Origin: DATHRK01 sp035465395
GTDB lineage: Bacteria > Gemmatimonadota > Gemmatimonadetes > Longimicrobiales > RSA9
NCBI GenBank assembly: GCA_035465395.1
Contig: DATHRK010000101.1
Location: 194,843 to 258,842, forward strand
Length of the DNA: 64,000 bases
Direction: 5' to 3'
Shown here: positions 1 to 7,015 of the stretch, piece after piece
How positions within the stretch are numbered: the first letter of the stretch is position 1
Layout of the letters: every line of letters starts with the position of its first letter
Translations under genes and position numbers: made by a program
The notes under the pieces: generated by a model
The model's input: the letters and a program-made list of their open reading frames with translations, nothing else
Told to the model about the DNA's origin: nothing
The model's database searches: none

Positions 1-2025
1 CAGCCGGGCCTCACCTACGTCGAGCAGACGTCGGAGGGCAAGCGGTCCTACGTCGTGAAGGACCCGGTGAAGCTGCGGTACTTCCGCTTCGGCGAGGTCG
101 AGGCGTGGCTGATGCAGCGCATGGACGGCAGCCGCACGCTGGAGCAGATCGCCGACGAGCTGGCGCGCGAGCGGGGGATCGAGACGGGGGCGGCGTCGAT
201 CGAGCCGTTCGTCGCTCGCCTCAAGGAGATGGGCCTCGCGCAGCGGACGGCGGGCGAGCGTCGCGCGGTGCTCGCGGAGGCGCTGCGCCGCGACCGGAAG
301 ATGAAGCTGTCCGGACACGGTAACACGCTGCTGCGCATGCGGTTTTCGATGGGGGATCCCGACGCGTTGTTCGATCGTTGGATCGACCGCGTGTCCTTCT
401 TCTGGACGCCGGGATTCATGGCCTTCTCCCTCGTCACGTTCGCGGTCTACGCTCTCGTCGTGGTGACCCACTGGGCCGAATTCGCCGACGGCGCGGCCAG
501 TATGCTGTCCTTCTCGGGCTACACGCTCGGGTCGTTCGTCGTTCTCTACGGGGCGATCGCGGTCATCATCCTCATCCACGAGCTGGGGCACGGCCTCACC
601 TGCAAGAAGTTCGGCGGCGAAGTCCACGAAATGGGCGCCATGCTGCTGTTCTTCGCCCCGAGCTTCTACTGCAACGTGAACGACGCCTGGACCTTCGAGA
701 AGCGATCGGACCGCCTGTGGGTCACCTTCGCCGGGGGCTGGATCCAGCTGGTAGTCGCGGGCATCGCCGCGCTCATCTGGATCCTCACCCCGGTGGACAC
801 GCTCATCCACGAGGTCGCCTTCCTCTCGCTGGTGTTCGCCGGCGGCCTCGTGCTGCTCCTCAACTTCAACCCGCTGATCCCGCTCGACGGGTACTACGCG
901 CTCATGGACTGGCTGGAGATCCCGAACCTCCGGCCACGGTCCTTCGCGTACCTGTCGGCGTGGCTCAAAAAGCAGGTCCTGCGCATGGACGTGACCCTGC
1001 CGGTCGCGACGGTGCGCGAGCAGCGGGTCTTCGTGATCTACGGCATCCTATCCATCCTCTACATGACCATGATCCTGGCGTCGCTCGCGCTGCTCGCGAC
1101 CCGGTTCGTGGTAGGGTGGTGGGGCAACTGGGGGTGGGTGGTGGTCGCCGCGGGCGCCTGGATGTTGGCAAGGCGGCCGGCCGGAGCGGCGCTGCGCGTG
1201 GGGCGCGTCTGGTTGCGCGACCGACTCGCGGTGCCCCGGAATCGGCGGGCGCTCGCGCTGGGCGTGCTGGCGGGCATCCCGCTCGCCGTGGCGGCGTTCT
1301 TCGTACCCTGGACGATGCAGGCGCGCGGGGCCGCGGTGGTGGAGCCCACCTTCCGGACGTGGCTGCGCGCGCCTGAGCCAGCGCGCGTGGACGCCGTGCT
1401 GGTGACCGAGGGACAAACCGTGCAGGCGGGTCAGCCGCTGATCCGGCTGCGTGCCGATGGCCTGGACGTGGCGTTGGCAGGCGCCCGCGCCGGGGTGGCC
1501 GCGCTCGAGCGCGAAGTCGCCGCTGCCCGCGGGACGACCTCTCGCCTACGCGCCGCGGAGCTCGCGCTCGCGAGCCGGCGCTCGCAGCTCCAGGTGCTGG
1601 AGGACCGTGTCGACCGGCTGGAGCTCACCGCGCCCTTCGACGCGCTGGTGGTGACGCCCAGGACGGACCTGCTGGCAGGCGCCGGGGTCGAGCGCGGCGC
1701 CGAGTTGATCGAACTCTGGGCGCCCTCCCCCAGACGCCTGCGCATCCGGCTGACCCAGCGGGAGGTCGCGCACGTCGAGGCCGGCGATCCCATCACCGTC
1801 CGCTTCGCGGCGTGGCCGGGGACCGACTTCGAGGGCGTCGTGGAGTCGCTCAGGGCCGCCAGTCAGGAGGACGTGGTCGAGGTGCTGGCGGCCGTGGCCG
1901 ATCCGACGGGGGTGCTGCGCCCCGGACTCCGGGGACGGGCGAAAATCGACGCCGATCGGGTCCCGATCGCGCGGGCCGCGGCCCGTAGCGTGCGGCGACT
2001 CTTCCGTTCCGACCTCCTGCTATGA
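1..2025 (+). CDS. PqqD-like / M50 zinc metalloprotease / HlyD-like fusion membrane protein (5' truncated)
   Basis: The frame is open from base 1, so the start lies upstream; the first in-frame GTG in the window is at 55. The N-terminal ~80 visible residues resemble PqqD-type peptide chaperone domains. A membrane region follows, with a zinc-protease HELGH motif encoded at 577-591 and an NPLIPLDGYY segment at about 835-864 that supplies the second M50 metal-ligand region. Several hydrophobic segments span roughly 410-1330. The C-terminus is a biotinyl-lipoyl/HlyD barrel-sandwich domain with a short coiled coil. This layout matches the YydH-type 'putative peptide zinc metalloprotease' family, whose members process or export peptides or act as HlyD-like adaptors. 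The stop overlaps the next start by 4 bases. Linking it to the small peptides downstream is inference. Confidence 0.85.
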   Translation, partial: QPGLTYVEQTSEGKRSYVVKDPVKLRYFRFGEVEAWLMQRMDGSRTLEQIADELARERGIETGAASIEPFVARLKEMGLAQRTAGERRAVLAEALRRDRKMKLSGHGNTLLRMRFSMGDPDALFDRWIDRVSFFWTPGFMAFSLVTFAVYALVVVTHWAEFADGAASMLSFSGYTLGSFVVLYGAIAVIILIHELGHGLTCKKFGGEVHEMGAMLLFFAPSFYCNVNDAWTFEKRSDRLWVTFAGGWIQLVVAGIAALIWILTPVDTLIHEVAFLSLVFAGGLVLLLNFNPLIPLDGYYALMDWLEIPNLRPRSFAYLSAWLKKQVLRMDVTLPVATVREQRVFVIYGILSILYMTMILASLALLATRFVVGWWGNWGWVVVAAGAWMLARRPAGAALRVGRVWLRDRLAVPRNRRALALGVLAGIPLAVAAFFVPWTMQARGAAVVEPTFRTWLRAPEPARVDAVLVTEGQTVQAGQPLIRLRADGLDVALAGARAGVAALEREVAAARGTTSRLRAAELALASRRSQLQVLEDRVDRLELTAPFDALVVTPRTDLLAGAGVERGAELIELWAPSPRRLRIRLTQREVAHVEAGDPITVRFAAWPGTDFEGVVESLRAASQEDVVEVLAAVADPTGVLRPGLRGRAKIDADRVPIARAAARSVRRLFRSDLLL

Positions 2026-2714
2026 GCTTCGCCGACGTCGTGGCCGACCAGGGAGGCCTGAGCGCATATCTGGCGCAGGACACCGCCGCCCGCGAAGCTC
2101 TGGGCCGCATCGCCGTCGCACGGGCCTATCCCAAGGGCAACATGCTCTACTACCACGGCGACGCGTGCACCTTCGTCGGCTACGTGGAAGCCGGCCGGGT
2201 GAAGGTGGCCCTGATGAACGACGACGGTCGCGAGGTCGCCCTCGAGATCGTCCGGCCCGGGCACCTGCTGGGCGCCCCGGCGCTGTTCTGTGGGCCCGCG
2301 TACGTCGGCACGGCCGTGACCCTCACCGACTCCCGCATCGCCCGCATCCCGGCGGACGCGTTCCGCGCCTGGCTCGCTGAGTTTCCGCGGGCCTCGAACG
2401 CGCTGCTCGCCGAGCTCTGTGCGGAGGTGAGACACGCCTACGAGAAGATCGGAGAGCTGGCCCTCCTGCCGGTCAAACGACGCCTCCTCATGACGCTCAT
2501 GGAGATCGCCCGCTCCGACGGCCGGGCCTGCAATCCGGGCCAGGTGGAGTTCGTGCGCCCCACGCACAAGGAGCTGGCGGAACTGGTCGGCTCCACCCGC
2601 GTGGTGATCTCCCGCATGATGAAGGAGCTCATGGACGAAGAGGAGCTCCTCGCCGAGCACGGCAACGTCATCCGTGTACACCTCGAGGACCTCGTCCTGG
2701 ACGATTTCGGCTGA
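2022..2714 (+). CDS. Crp/Fnr-family transcriptional regulator
   Basis: This 230-residue protein has an N-terminal cyclic-nucleotide-binding-type beta-roll (about residues 25-115), a long dimerisation helix, and a C-terminal winged helix-turn-helix around residues 180-210 containing HKELAELVGSTR followed by VVISRMMKEL, typical of the family. I see no N-terminal FNR cysteine cluster, so an iron-sulfur oxygen sensor is unlikely; the ligand is unknown. The ATG overlaps the upstream M50 stop (ATGA), indicating cotranscription and coupling. The small peptide gene lies 164 bases downstream, behind a perfect palindrome that could be this regulator's operator. The last 25 codons of this gene are duplicated at 3157-3231. 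Confidence 0.9.
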   Translation: MSFADVVADQGGLSAYLAQDTAAREALGRIAVARAYPKGNMLYYHGDACTFVGYVEAGRVKVALMNDDGREVALEIVRPGHLLGAPALFCGPAYVGTAVTLTDSRIARIPADAFRAWLAEFPRASNALLAELCAEVRHAYEKIGELALLPVKRRLLMTLMEIARSDGRACNPGQVEFVRPTHKELAELVGSTRVVISRMMKELMDEEELLAEHGNVIRVHLEDLVLDDFG

Positions 2715-2742
2715 TTCCGCGCAAAATTCGGATGTAACCCAG

Positions 2743-2761
2743 GGCACGTCTATTACGTGCC
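2743..2761. promoter_or_regulatory. Perfect 7-bp inverted repeat, candidate operator (copy 1)
   Basis: GGCACGT-CTATT-ACGTGCC is a perfect palindrome with a 5-base spacer, centred about 127 bases upstream of the first peptide start and just after the Crp/Fnr gene. It is kept unchanged in the second cassette. It does not match the E. coli CRP (TGTGA-N6-TCACA) or FNR (TTGAT-N4-ATCAA) consensus. A weak promoter-like pair (TTTCGG at 2770, CATCTT at 2793) lies just downstream, which would put the palindrome near -53, a possible activator position. Binding by the adjacent regulator is inference. Confidence 0.5.
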
Positions 2762-2878
2762 TCAGGCGATTTCGGATCGATTCGCCATATGCCATCTTGG
2801 AGGTGCCGATACGATACGCGGTCGGCCCCTCGCCTTCCGAGGCGGCGGACGAAAACCCCAGGGACTGGGAGCACTTCG

Positions 2879-3040
2879 ATGGAGAAGAAGAACAAGGGCG
2901 TTCGGATCGAGCTGACCGAAGAGCAGCGCAACAAGATTCGCGAGACGACCGGCAAGGACGCCAATGCGATCGAGTTCTCCGCCGAGGAGCTCGAAGAGCG
3001 CGTGGCCCCGATCCAGCTGCCTGGCAAGACCGCCTTCTAG
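2879..3040 (+). CDS. 53-residue peptide, candidate RiPP precursor (copy 1)
   Basis: The 53-residue product begins MEKKNKGVRIELTEEQ, is highly charged and has no cysteine. It carries an acidic helical stretch, EELEERVAPI, around residues 36-45 and ends QLPGKTAF. ATG 2879 is preceded by a good Shine-Dalgarno (CTGGGAG). An upstream in-frame ATG at 2789 is not preserved in the second copy, so the shorter start is preferred. It follows a PqqD/M50/HlyD protein and a Crp/Fnr regulator. I do not recognise a named family. A leader-like acidic helix with a short C-terminal tail next to a PqqD-domain protease suggests a modified and cleaved peptide, but no modifying enzyme is visible. Confidence 0.75.
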   Translation: MEKKNKGVRIELTEEQRNKIRETTGKDANAIEFSAEELEERVAPIQLPGKTAF

Positions 3041-3058
3041 GTAGTCACGACGAGTCAC

Positions 3059-3127
3059 GGCCGACCGACGAGGGTCGGCCGCTTTATCGGGCCCCGCGGT
3101 CGAGCAAGCCGCGGGGCCCGGTGCTTT
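3059..3127 (+). terminator. Double-hairpin terminator after peptide gene 1
   Basis: The first hairpin is an 8-bp stem, GGCCGACC/GGTCGGCC, at 3059-3080, followed by GCTTTATC. The second is a 12-bp GC-rich stem at 3088-3120 around the loop tcgagcaag, followed by GTGCTTT. The same pair recurs after peptide gene 2. Strong termination would isolate each peptide mRNA. Confidence 0.8.
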
Positions 3128-3156
3128 GGTAGTAGGTGACGGATCCGGGGTGATAG

Positions 3157-3231
3157 GAGGAGCTCCTCGCCGAGCACGGCAACGTCATCCGGCTGCACCT
3201 CGAGGACCTCGTCCTGGACGATTTCTGCTGA
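3157..3231 (+). pseudogene. Duplicated 3' fragment of the Crp/Fnr gene
   Basis: These bases repeat the last 25 codons of the 2022-2714 regulator, including LAEHGNVI and LEDLVLDDF, with a few changes (Val to Leu, and the final Gly replaced by Cys) and an in-frame TGA. There is no upstream coding region, so it is a non-functional remnant carried along by the tandem duplication. It marks the left duplication boundary inside the regulator gene. Confidence 0.85.
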
Positions 3232-3302
3232 TCCGACGCCGACCTGGGCTGACTCCCGAGCAGTAATTCGGCTGATTCCGCGCAAATTCGGATGTAACCC
3301 AG

Positions 3303-3321
3303 GGCACGTCTATTACGTGCC
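3303..3321. promoter_or_regulatory. Perfect 7-bp inverted repeat, candidate operator (copy 2)
   Basis: This is an identical copy of the 2743-2761 palindrome, GGCACGT-CTATT-ACGTGCC, 118 bases upstream of the second peptide gene. The flanking sequence is also conserved. Because the coding copies have begun to diverge, conservation of the palindrome hints at function, though the duplication may simply be too recent to tell. Confidence 0.5.
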
Positions 3322-3438
3322 TCAGGCGATTTCGGATCGATTCGCCATACGCCATCTTGGGGGTGCCGATACGATACGCGATCGGCCCCTCGCCTTCCGA
3401 GGCGGCGGACAGAACCCCGATGGACTGGGAGAATCTCG

Positions 3439-3600
3439 ATGGAGAAGAAGAACAAGGGCGTCCGGATCGAGCTGACCGACGAGCAGCGCAACAAGATTCG
3501 CGAGGCGACCGGCAAGGACGCCAATGCGATCGAGTTCTCCGCCGAGGAGCTCGAAGAGCGCGTGGCCCCGATCCAGCTGCCTGGCAAGGGCGGCTTCTAA
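3439..3600 (+). CDS. 53-residue peptide, candidate RiPP precursor (copy 2)
   Basis: This paralogue has the same length and the same Shine-Dalgarno (TGGGAGAA) as the first peptide. It differs at four residues: E14D, T23A, T51G and A52G, so the tail reads PGKGGF rather than PGKTAF. The coding copies differ at only seven or so bases, mostly amino-acid-changing, and codons 25-50 are identical at the nucleotide level. Two changes fall in the last three residues, where a core peptide would be expected if this is a leader-core precursor. The stop is TAA instead of TAG. Confidence 0.75.
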   Translation: MEKKNKGVRIELTDEQRNKIREATGKDANAIEFSAEELEERVAPIQLPGKGGF

Positions 3601-3618
3601 GGAGCCAGTGCGAGCCAA

Positions 3619-3688
3619 GGCCGACCGACGAGGGTCGGCCGCTTTATCGGGCCCCGCGGTCGAGCCAAGCCGCGGGGCCCGGTGCTTT
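3619..3688 (+). terminator. Double-hairpin terminator after peptide gene 2
   Basis: An 8-bp hairpin at 3619-3640 is followed by GCTTTATC, then a 12-bp GC-rich hairpin at 3648-3681 is followed by GTGCTTTTC. It duplicates the element at 3059-3127. It separates the peptide cassette from the DUF885 gene that starts at 3821. Confidence 0.8.
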
Positions 3689-3820
3689 TCGCAGTAGCTG
3701 GCGCATCCGGCCCGATGCGTTGGCGAATCTCCTGCCTTTCCAGATCGGACCCCGGCATCCATCCTCGGGTCGCGCCCGGAACTCCGGGTTTCTGGCCCAC
3801 TCCCAGAAAAGGACCGGACC

Positions 3821-5644
3821 ATGCCCACCCGTCCCCAGCGCGCCGCGGCCGCCGCCGTGGCGCTGACCCTGATCACTCTGCCCGCCGCGGCCCAGACACC
3901 ACAGGTGGACACGCCGGATGGGTGGGAGGCCGATCCCCCGGCGCTCTCGGCGCTGGTGGAGTTCGCCCGGGACGCGAGCGACCTGGGCATCGTCGTGGAA
4001 CGCTACCTCGAGGATCGCGCCGCGATCGGGCGCCGCTACCCGGTGCCCTACTCGCCGGCGCGCCACGACCGGCTGGAGGCGTTCTACCGGGGCTGGCAGG
4101 ACCGTCTGGAGGCGCTCGACTTCGACGGCCTCAACGCCGAGGGGCAGATCGACTACGTGCTCCTGAGGCACGCGATCCGCTACGACCTCGCGACCCTGCG
4201 CCTGGAGGTGGAGCGCGCCGCCGCGACCGCGCCCCTCGTGCCGTTCGCCGATGCCATCCGGCTGCTGCAGGAGGAGCGCCTGGACCGCCGACGGGTGGAT
4301 CCGCGAGAGGCCGCCACGACGCTCGACGCGCTGGCCACGGAGGTCGCCGGCCTCACCGGCGATCTCGTGGCGGAGTCCCGCGGAGCCGACGGCCGCGTGA
4401 CCCGGCCAGGCGTCAGCCGGGTGGAGGCCTCCAGGGCCGCCGCCCACGTGAGGGACATGCAGGAGGTGCTCGACGATTGGAACACCTTCTACGACGGCTA
4501 CGACCCGCTGTTCTCGTGGTGGGCGCGCGAGCCCTACGGGCGCCTCGACGCTGCTCTGACCGAGTACGCGGAGGCCATCGACCGACACATGGTCGGCATC
4601 GAGCCCGGCGAGCTGCCCCCGATCATCGGCGACCCCGTGCTCGCGGCCGGGCTGGAGGCGGACCTCGCGGTCGAGATGATCCCCTACACCCCCGAGGAGT
4701 TGATCGCGATCGGCTGGCAGGAGTTCGAGTGGACCGTGGACCAGTTCCGCGCGGTCGCGACCGACATGGGCTTCGGCGACGACTGGCAGGCGGCGCTGGA
4801 GCACACCAAGACGCTGGCGCCCCCGCCGGGTGAGAAGCCCTGGGTGATCTTCGAGATCGCCGAGTACTCCGAGGACTTCTTCCTCGACATGGACGCCCTG
4901 ACGATCCCGCCGCTCGCGCGCGAAGTCTGGCGGCTGGGGATGCAATCGCCGGAGCGACAGCTCGTGACCCCGTTCTTCACGGGCGGTGAAGTCACGCGCG
5001 TCTCCTATCCCACGGACGGGATGACGCACCAGGACAAGCTCATGAGCATGCGCGGCAACACGCCTCCCTTCAACTTCGCGACGGTCCACCACGAGCTGAT
5101 CCCCGGCCACCACCTCCAGGGCTTCATGACCAACCGCTTCAACGCCCACCGCGGCCGGCTGATGCGGACCCCCTTCTGGGGCGAGGGTTGGGCCCTCTAC
5201 TGGGAGCTCCAGCTCTGGGACCGCGACTTCCCGCGCGACGACCCCGACAAGATCGGCATGCTTTTCTGGAGGCTGCACCGCGCCGCCCGCATCATCTTCT
5301 CGCTCAACTACCAGCTGGGGAACTGGTCGCCCCAGGAGGCGGTCGATTTCCTCGTCGACGAGGTCGGCCACGAGCGCGCCAACGCCGAGGCGGAGGTCCG
5401 CCGCAGCGCCGGCGTCGCCCCGCTCTACCAGATCGGCTATCTGATCGGCGGGCTCCAGATCCGGGCCGCCTACCGCGAGCTGGTCGAGGCAGGCCGGATG
5501 CCCGAGAAGCAGTTTCACGACGCGATCCTCATGGGCGGCCGCATGCCCATCGAGCTGGTGCGGGCGCGGCTGACGGGGGAGGAGCTGAGCCCGGAGTACG
5601 AGTCACGGTGGCGGTTTTATGGGGATCCGGGAGAGGGTGGGTGA
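3821..5644 (+). CDS. Secreted DUF885-family putative metallopeptidase
   Basis: This 607-residue protein begins with a Sec signal peptide (hydrophobic AAAAAVALTLITLPAAAQ, cleavage near residue 26). The DUF885 hallmark HHELIPGHHLQ is at about residues 423-433, an HExxGHxxQ zinc-site-like motif, followed by FWGEGWALYWE. The length matches the family, about 550-620. Members are predicted zinc carboxypeptidase-like enzymes; the substrate is unknown. It starts 220 bases after the peptide terminators and is probably its own transcription unit. I see no specific link to the peptide cassette. Confidence 0.9.
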   Translation: MPTRPQRAAAAAVALTLITLPAAAQTPQVDTPDGWEADPPALSALVEFARDASDLGIVVERYLEDRAAIGRRYPVPYSPARHDRLEAFYRGWQDRLEALDFDGLNAEGQIDYVLLRHAIRYDLATLRLEVERAAATAPLVPFADAIRLLQEERLDRRRVDPREAATTLDALATEVAGLTGDLVAESRGADGRVTRPGVSRVEASRAAAHVRDMQEVLDDWNTFYDGYDPLFSWWAREPYGRLDAALTEYAEAIDRHMVGIEPGELPPIIGDPVLAAGLEADLAVEMIPYTPEELIAIGWQEFEWTVDQFRAVATDMGFGDDWQAALEHTKTLAPPPGEKPWVIFEIAEYSEDFFLDMDALTIPPLAREVWRLGMQSPERQLVTPFFTGGEVTRVSYPTDGMTHQDKLMSMRGNTPPFNFATVHHELIPGHHLQGFMTNRFNAHRGRLMRTPFWGEGWALYWELQLWDRDFPRDDPDKIGMLFWRLHRAARIIFSLNYQLGNWSPQEAVDFLVDEVGHERANAEAEVRRSAGVAPLYQIGYLIGGLQIRAAYRELVEAGRMPEKQFHDAILMGGRMPIELVRARLTGEELSPEYESRWRFYGDPGEGG

Positions 5645-5732
5645 TCGGTGCCGGGGCGCGAAGGCCCCGGACCAGGGCTCCTGCGGCGACCGGGCCCCGC
5701 CATCCTTGTAGACGCCGGCCCACGGCGCGACA

Positions 5733-5761
5733 TTGGTTGCGCCGTTGGACCTCCCCATCTT
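5733..5761 (+). promoter_or_regulatory. Possible sigma-70-like promoter
   Basis: TTGGTT at 5733-5738, a 17-base spacer and CATCTT at 5756-5761 lie 62 bases before the DUF2059-like gene. The -10 resembles the TATCTT seen before rpsO and valS. The match is modest. Confidence 0.35.
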
Positions 5762-5822
5762 CCAGGCGCGACCGACCGCCGGTCCCGCCCGGACATCTCA
5801 TCCGCCACCAGAGGGCAAGTCC

Positions 5823-6374
5823 ATGTCGCTGCGAACCCCGGGAATGACGATCCTGTGCAGTCTCCTCCTGGCGGGCGCCCTGTCCGCGCAAGACGACGCG
5901 CCGCCGACCGATCCCCCCGCCGACGAGGCGTCGACGGAGGAGGTGGGAGCCGAGGCGCCGGCCGCGCCCTCACCGGAGGCCATGGCGGCCGCCGCGAACC
6001 TGCTCGACGTGATGGATCTGGGCGCGGTCACGAAGGCGACCATGGAGAGCATGCTGGACAACATGATGGCGCAGAACCCCGCGCTCGTGGACTACCGTCA
6101 CGTCTTCGAGGCGTTCTTCGAGGAGCACATGCGCTGGGAGGACCTCCGCGACGACTACCAGCTCCTCTACGCCGAGGTCTACACGCCCGCCGAGCTGGAG
6201 CAGCTCGCCGAGTTCTATCAGACCCCCCTCGGTCGACGCCTGCTGGAAACGCTGCCGCGCGTGTCCGCGCGGGGAGCCCAGATCGGAGAGGCGGCGGTGC
6301 AGCCGCACCTGCCGGAGCTGCAGCGTCGGCTTTCGGAGGCGATGGAGGCGTCGATGGGGTCGACCGAGCAGTAG
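5823..6374 (+). CDS. Secreted DUF2059-like protein
   Basis: This 183-residue protein has a signal peptide (LCSLLLAGALSAQ), an acidic Pro/Glu/Ala-rich linker to about residue 55, and a helical domain. The domain contains YAEVYTPAELEQLAEFYQTP followed by LGRRLLETLP, which matches the usual DUF2059 signature of a C-terminal 'eL..l..FY.tp.G' block. The function of the family is unknown; it is periplasmic or secreted. ATG 5823 was chosen because the signal peptide starts there and GAGGGCAAG precedes it. It sits upstream of the rpsO promoter and appears monocistronic. Confidence 0.75.
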   Translation: MSLRTPGMTILCSLLLAGALSAQDDAPPTDPPADEASTEEVGAEAPAAPSPEAMAAAANLLDVMDLGAVTKATMESMLDNMMAQNPALVDYRHVFEAFFEEHMRWEDLRDDYQLLYAEVYTPAELEQLAEFYQTPLGRRLLETLPRVSARGAQIGEAAVQPHLPELQRRLSEAMEASMGSTEQ

Positions 6375-6440
6375 GGGGCGTCGGTCCGGGCATTGACGGG
6401 CGTCAGTCCAGCCCACTGATCCCTCGCCAGACCGGACACG

Positions 6441-6469
6441 TTGCCCCACGCCGACAAATCGGCTATCTT
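6441..6469 (+). promoter_or_regulatory. Sigma-70-like promoter of rpsO-pnp
   Basis: TTGCCC at 6441-6446, a 17-base spacer and TATCTT at 6464-6469 stand about 73 bases upstream of the rpsO start. Spacing is ideal and the position is right for the leader of an S15 gene. The same -10 hexamer appears before valS. Confidence 0.65.
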
Positions 6470-6541
6470 TCCAGGCTGCGAAAACTTACATCGAAGTTTC
6501 GCTTCCCGATCAGCGTAGACTCTCGCGGAGGCATCGACACC

Positions 6542-6802
6542 GTGTCGATCGACAAAGACGACGTCATCAAGAAGTACCAGCTGCACGAGAACGACCGGGG
6601 CAGCGCTCCGGTTCAGATCGCGATCCTCACCGCGCGCATCAACGATCTCACCGATCACTTCCGGGCGCACAACAAGGATCACCACAGCCGCCGCGGCCTG
6701 CTCAAGATGGTGGGCAAGCGCCGGCGCCTCCTCGAGTACCTGCGCAAGAACGACCTGGAAAGGTATCGCGCGCTGATCGAGGATTTGGGGCTGCGCCACT
6801 AG
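6542..6802 (+). CDS. rpsO: 30S ribosomal protein S15
   Basis: This 86-residue protein starts at GTG 6542 behind a GGAGG Shine-Dalgarno. It carries the family signature HNKDHHSRRGLLKMVGKRRR and LLEYLR, and binds 16S rRNA helix 22 region in the small-subunit platform. Length fits the usual ~89. It precedes pnp as in many bacteria, where S15 represses its own translation through the leader; the 72-base leader here could hold such a structure, which I did not model. Confidence 0.97.
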   Translation: MSIDKDDVIKKYQLHENDRGSAPVQIAILTARINDLTDHFRAHNKDHHSRRGLLKMVGKRRRLLEYLRKNDLERYRALIEDLGLRH

Positions 6803-6940
6803 GCGACGGCCCGACGCCCGCGGCGAGCGCAGACGTAGGCGCCCGCTTCGGGCCGGACGGGGCCGGTGGGACGTGCGGGCCGGGAGCGGGCAACCGTTCT
6901 CGGCCGGGCACGGCCGGCCGGGTCCCGTCGTCGTAGCAAA

Positions 6941-6968
6941 GACGAGCAGTACGAGACGAGCAGTACGC
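6941..6968 (+). repeat. Two tandem 14-bp repeats in the pnp leader
   Basis: GACGAGCAGTACGA is followed at once by GACGAGCAGTACGC, in the 213-base gap between rpsO and pnp, about 50-75 bases before the pnp start. No function can be assigned; it is non-coding. Confidence 0.7.
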
Positions 6969-7015
6969 AATCCGCGGCGCGCCAGGAGGGCGCCCCGCAC
7001 GACGACAGGAAAGAC

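Larger units (their letters stand above)
2640..3716 (+). repeat. Tandem duplication of a peptide-gene cassette
   Basis: Two direct copies lie head to tail, about 2640-3156 and 3157-3716. Each holds the end of the Crp/Fnr coding sequence, a conserved upstream region with a palindrome, a 53-codon peptide gene and a double-hairpin terminator. The second copy carries about 43 extra bases near 3230-3270, so the offset between copies rises from 517 to about 560. Homology past the terminators continues weakly for about 30 bases. No inverted repeats or transposase flank the unit, so unequal recombination is the simpler origin. Confidence 0.9.

Noticed and set aside
2789..2878. 30-residue N-terminal extension of peptide 1 from ATG 2789
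   Set aside because: The duplicated copy lacks this ATG, and the extension is Arg/Pro-rich and not conserved, while the Shine-Dalgarno precedes ATG 2879 in both copies.
2640..3716. Insertion sequence or transposon as the cause of the duplication
   Set aside because: No transposase, terminal inverted repeats or clean target duplication can be seen; homology-driven tandem duplication is enough.
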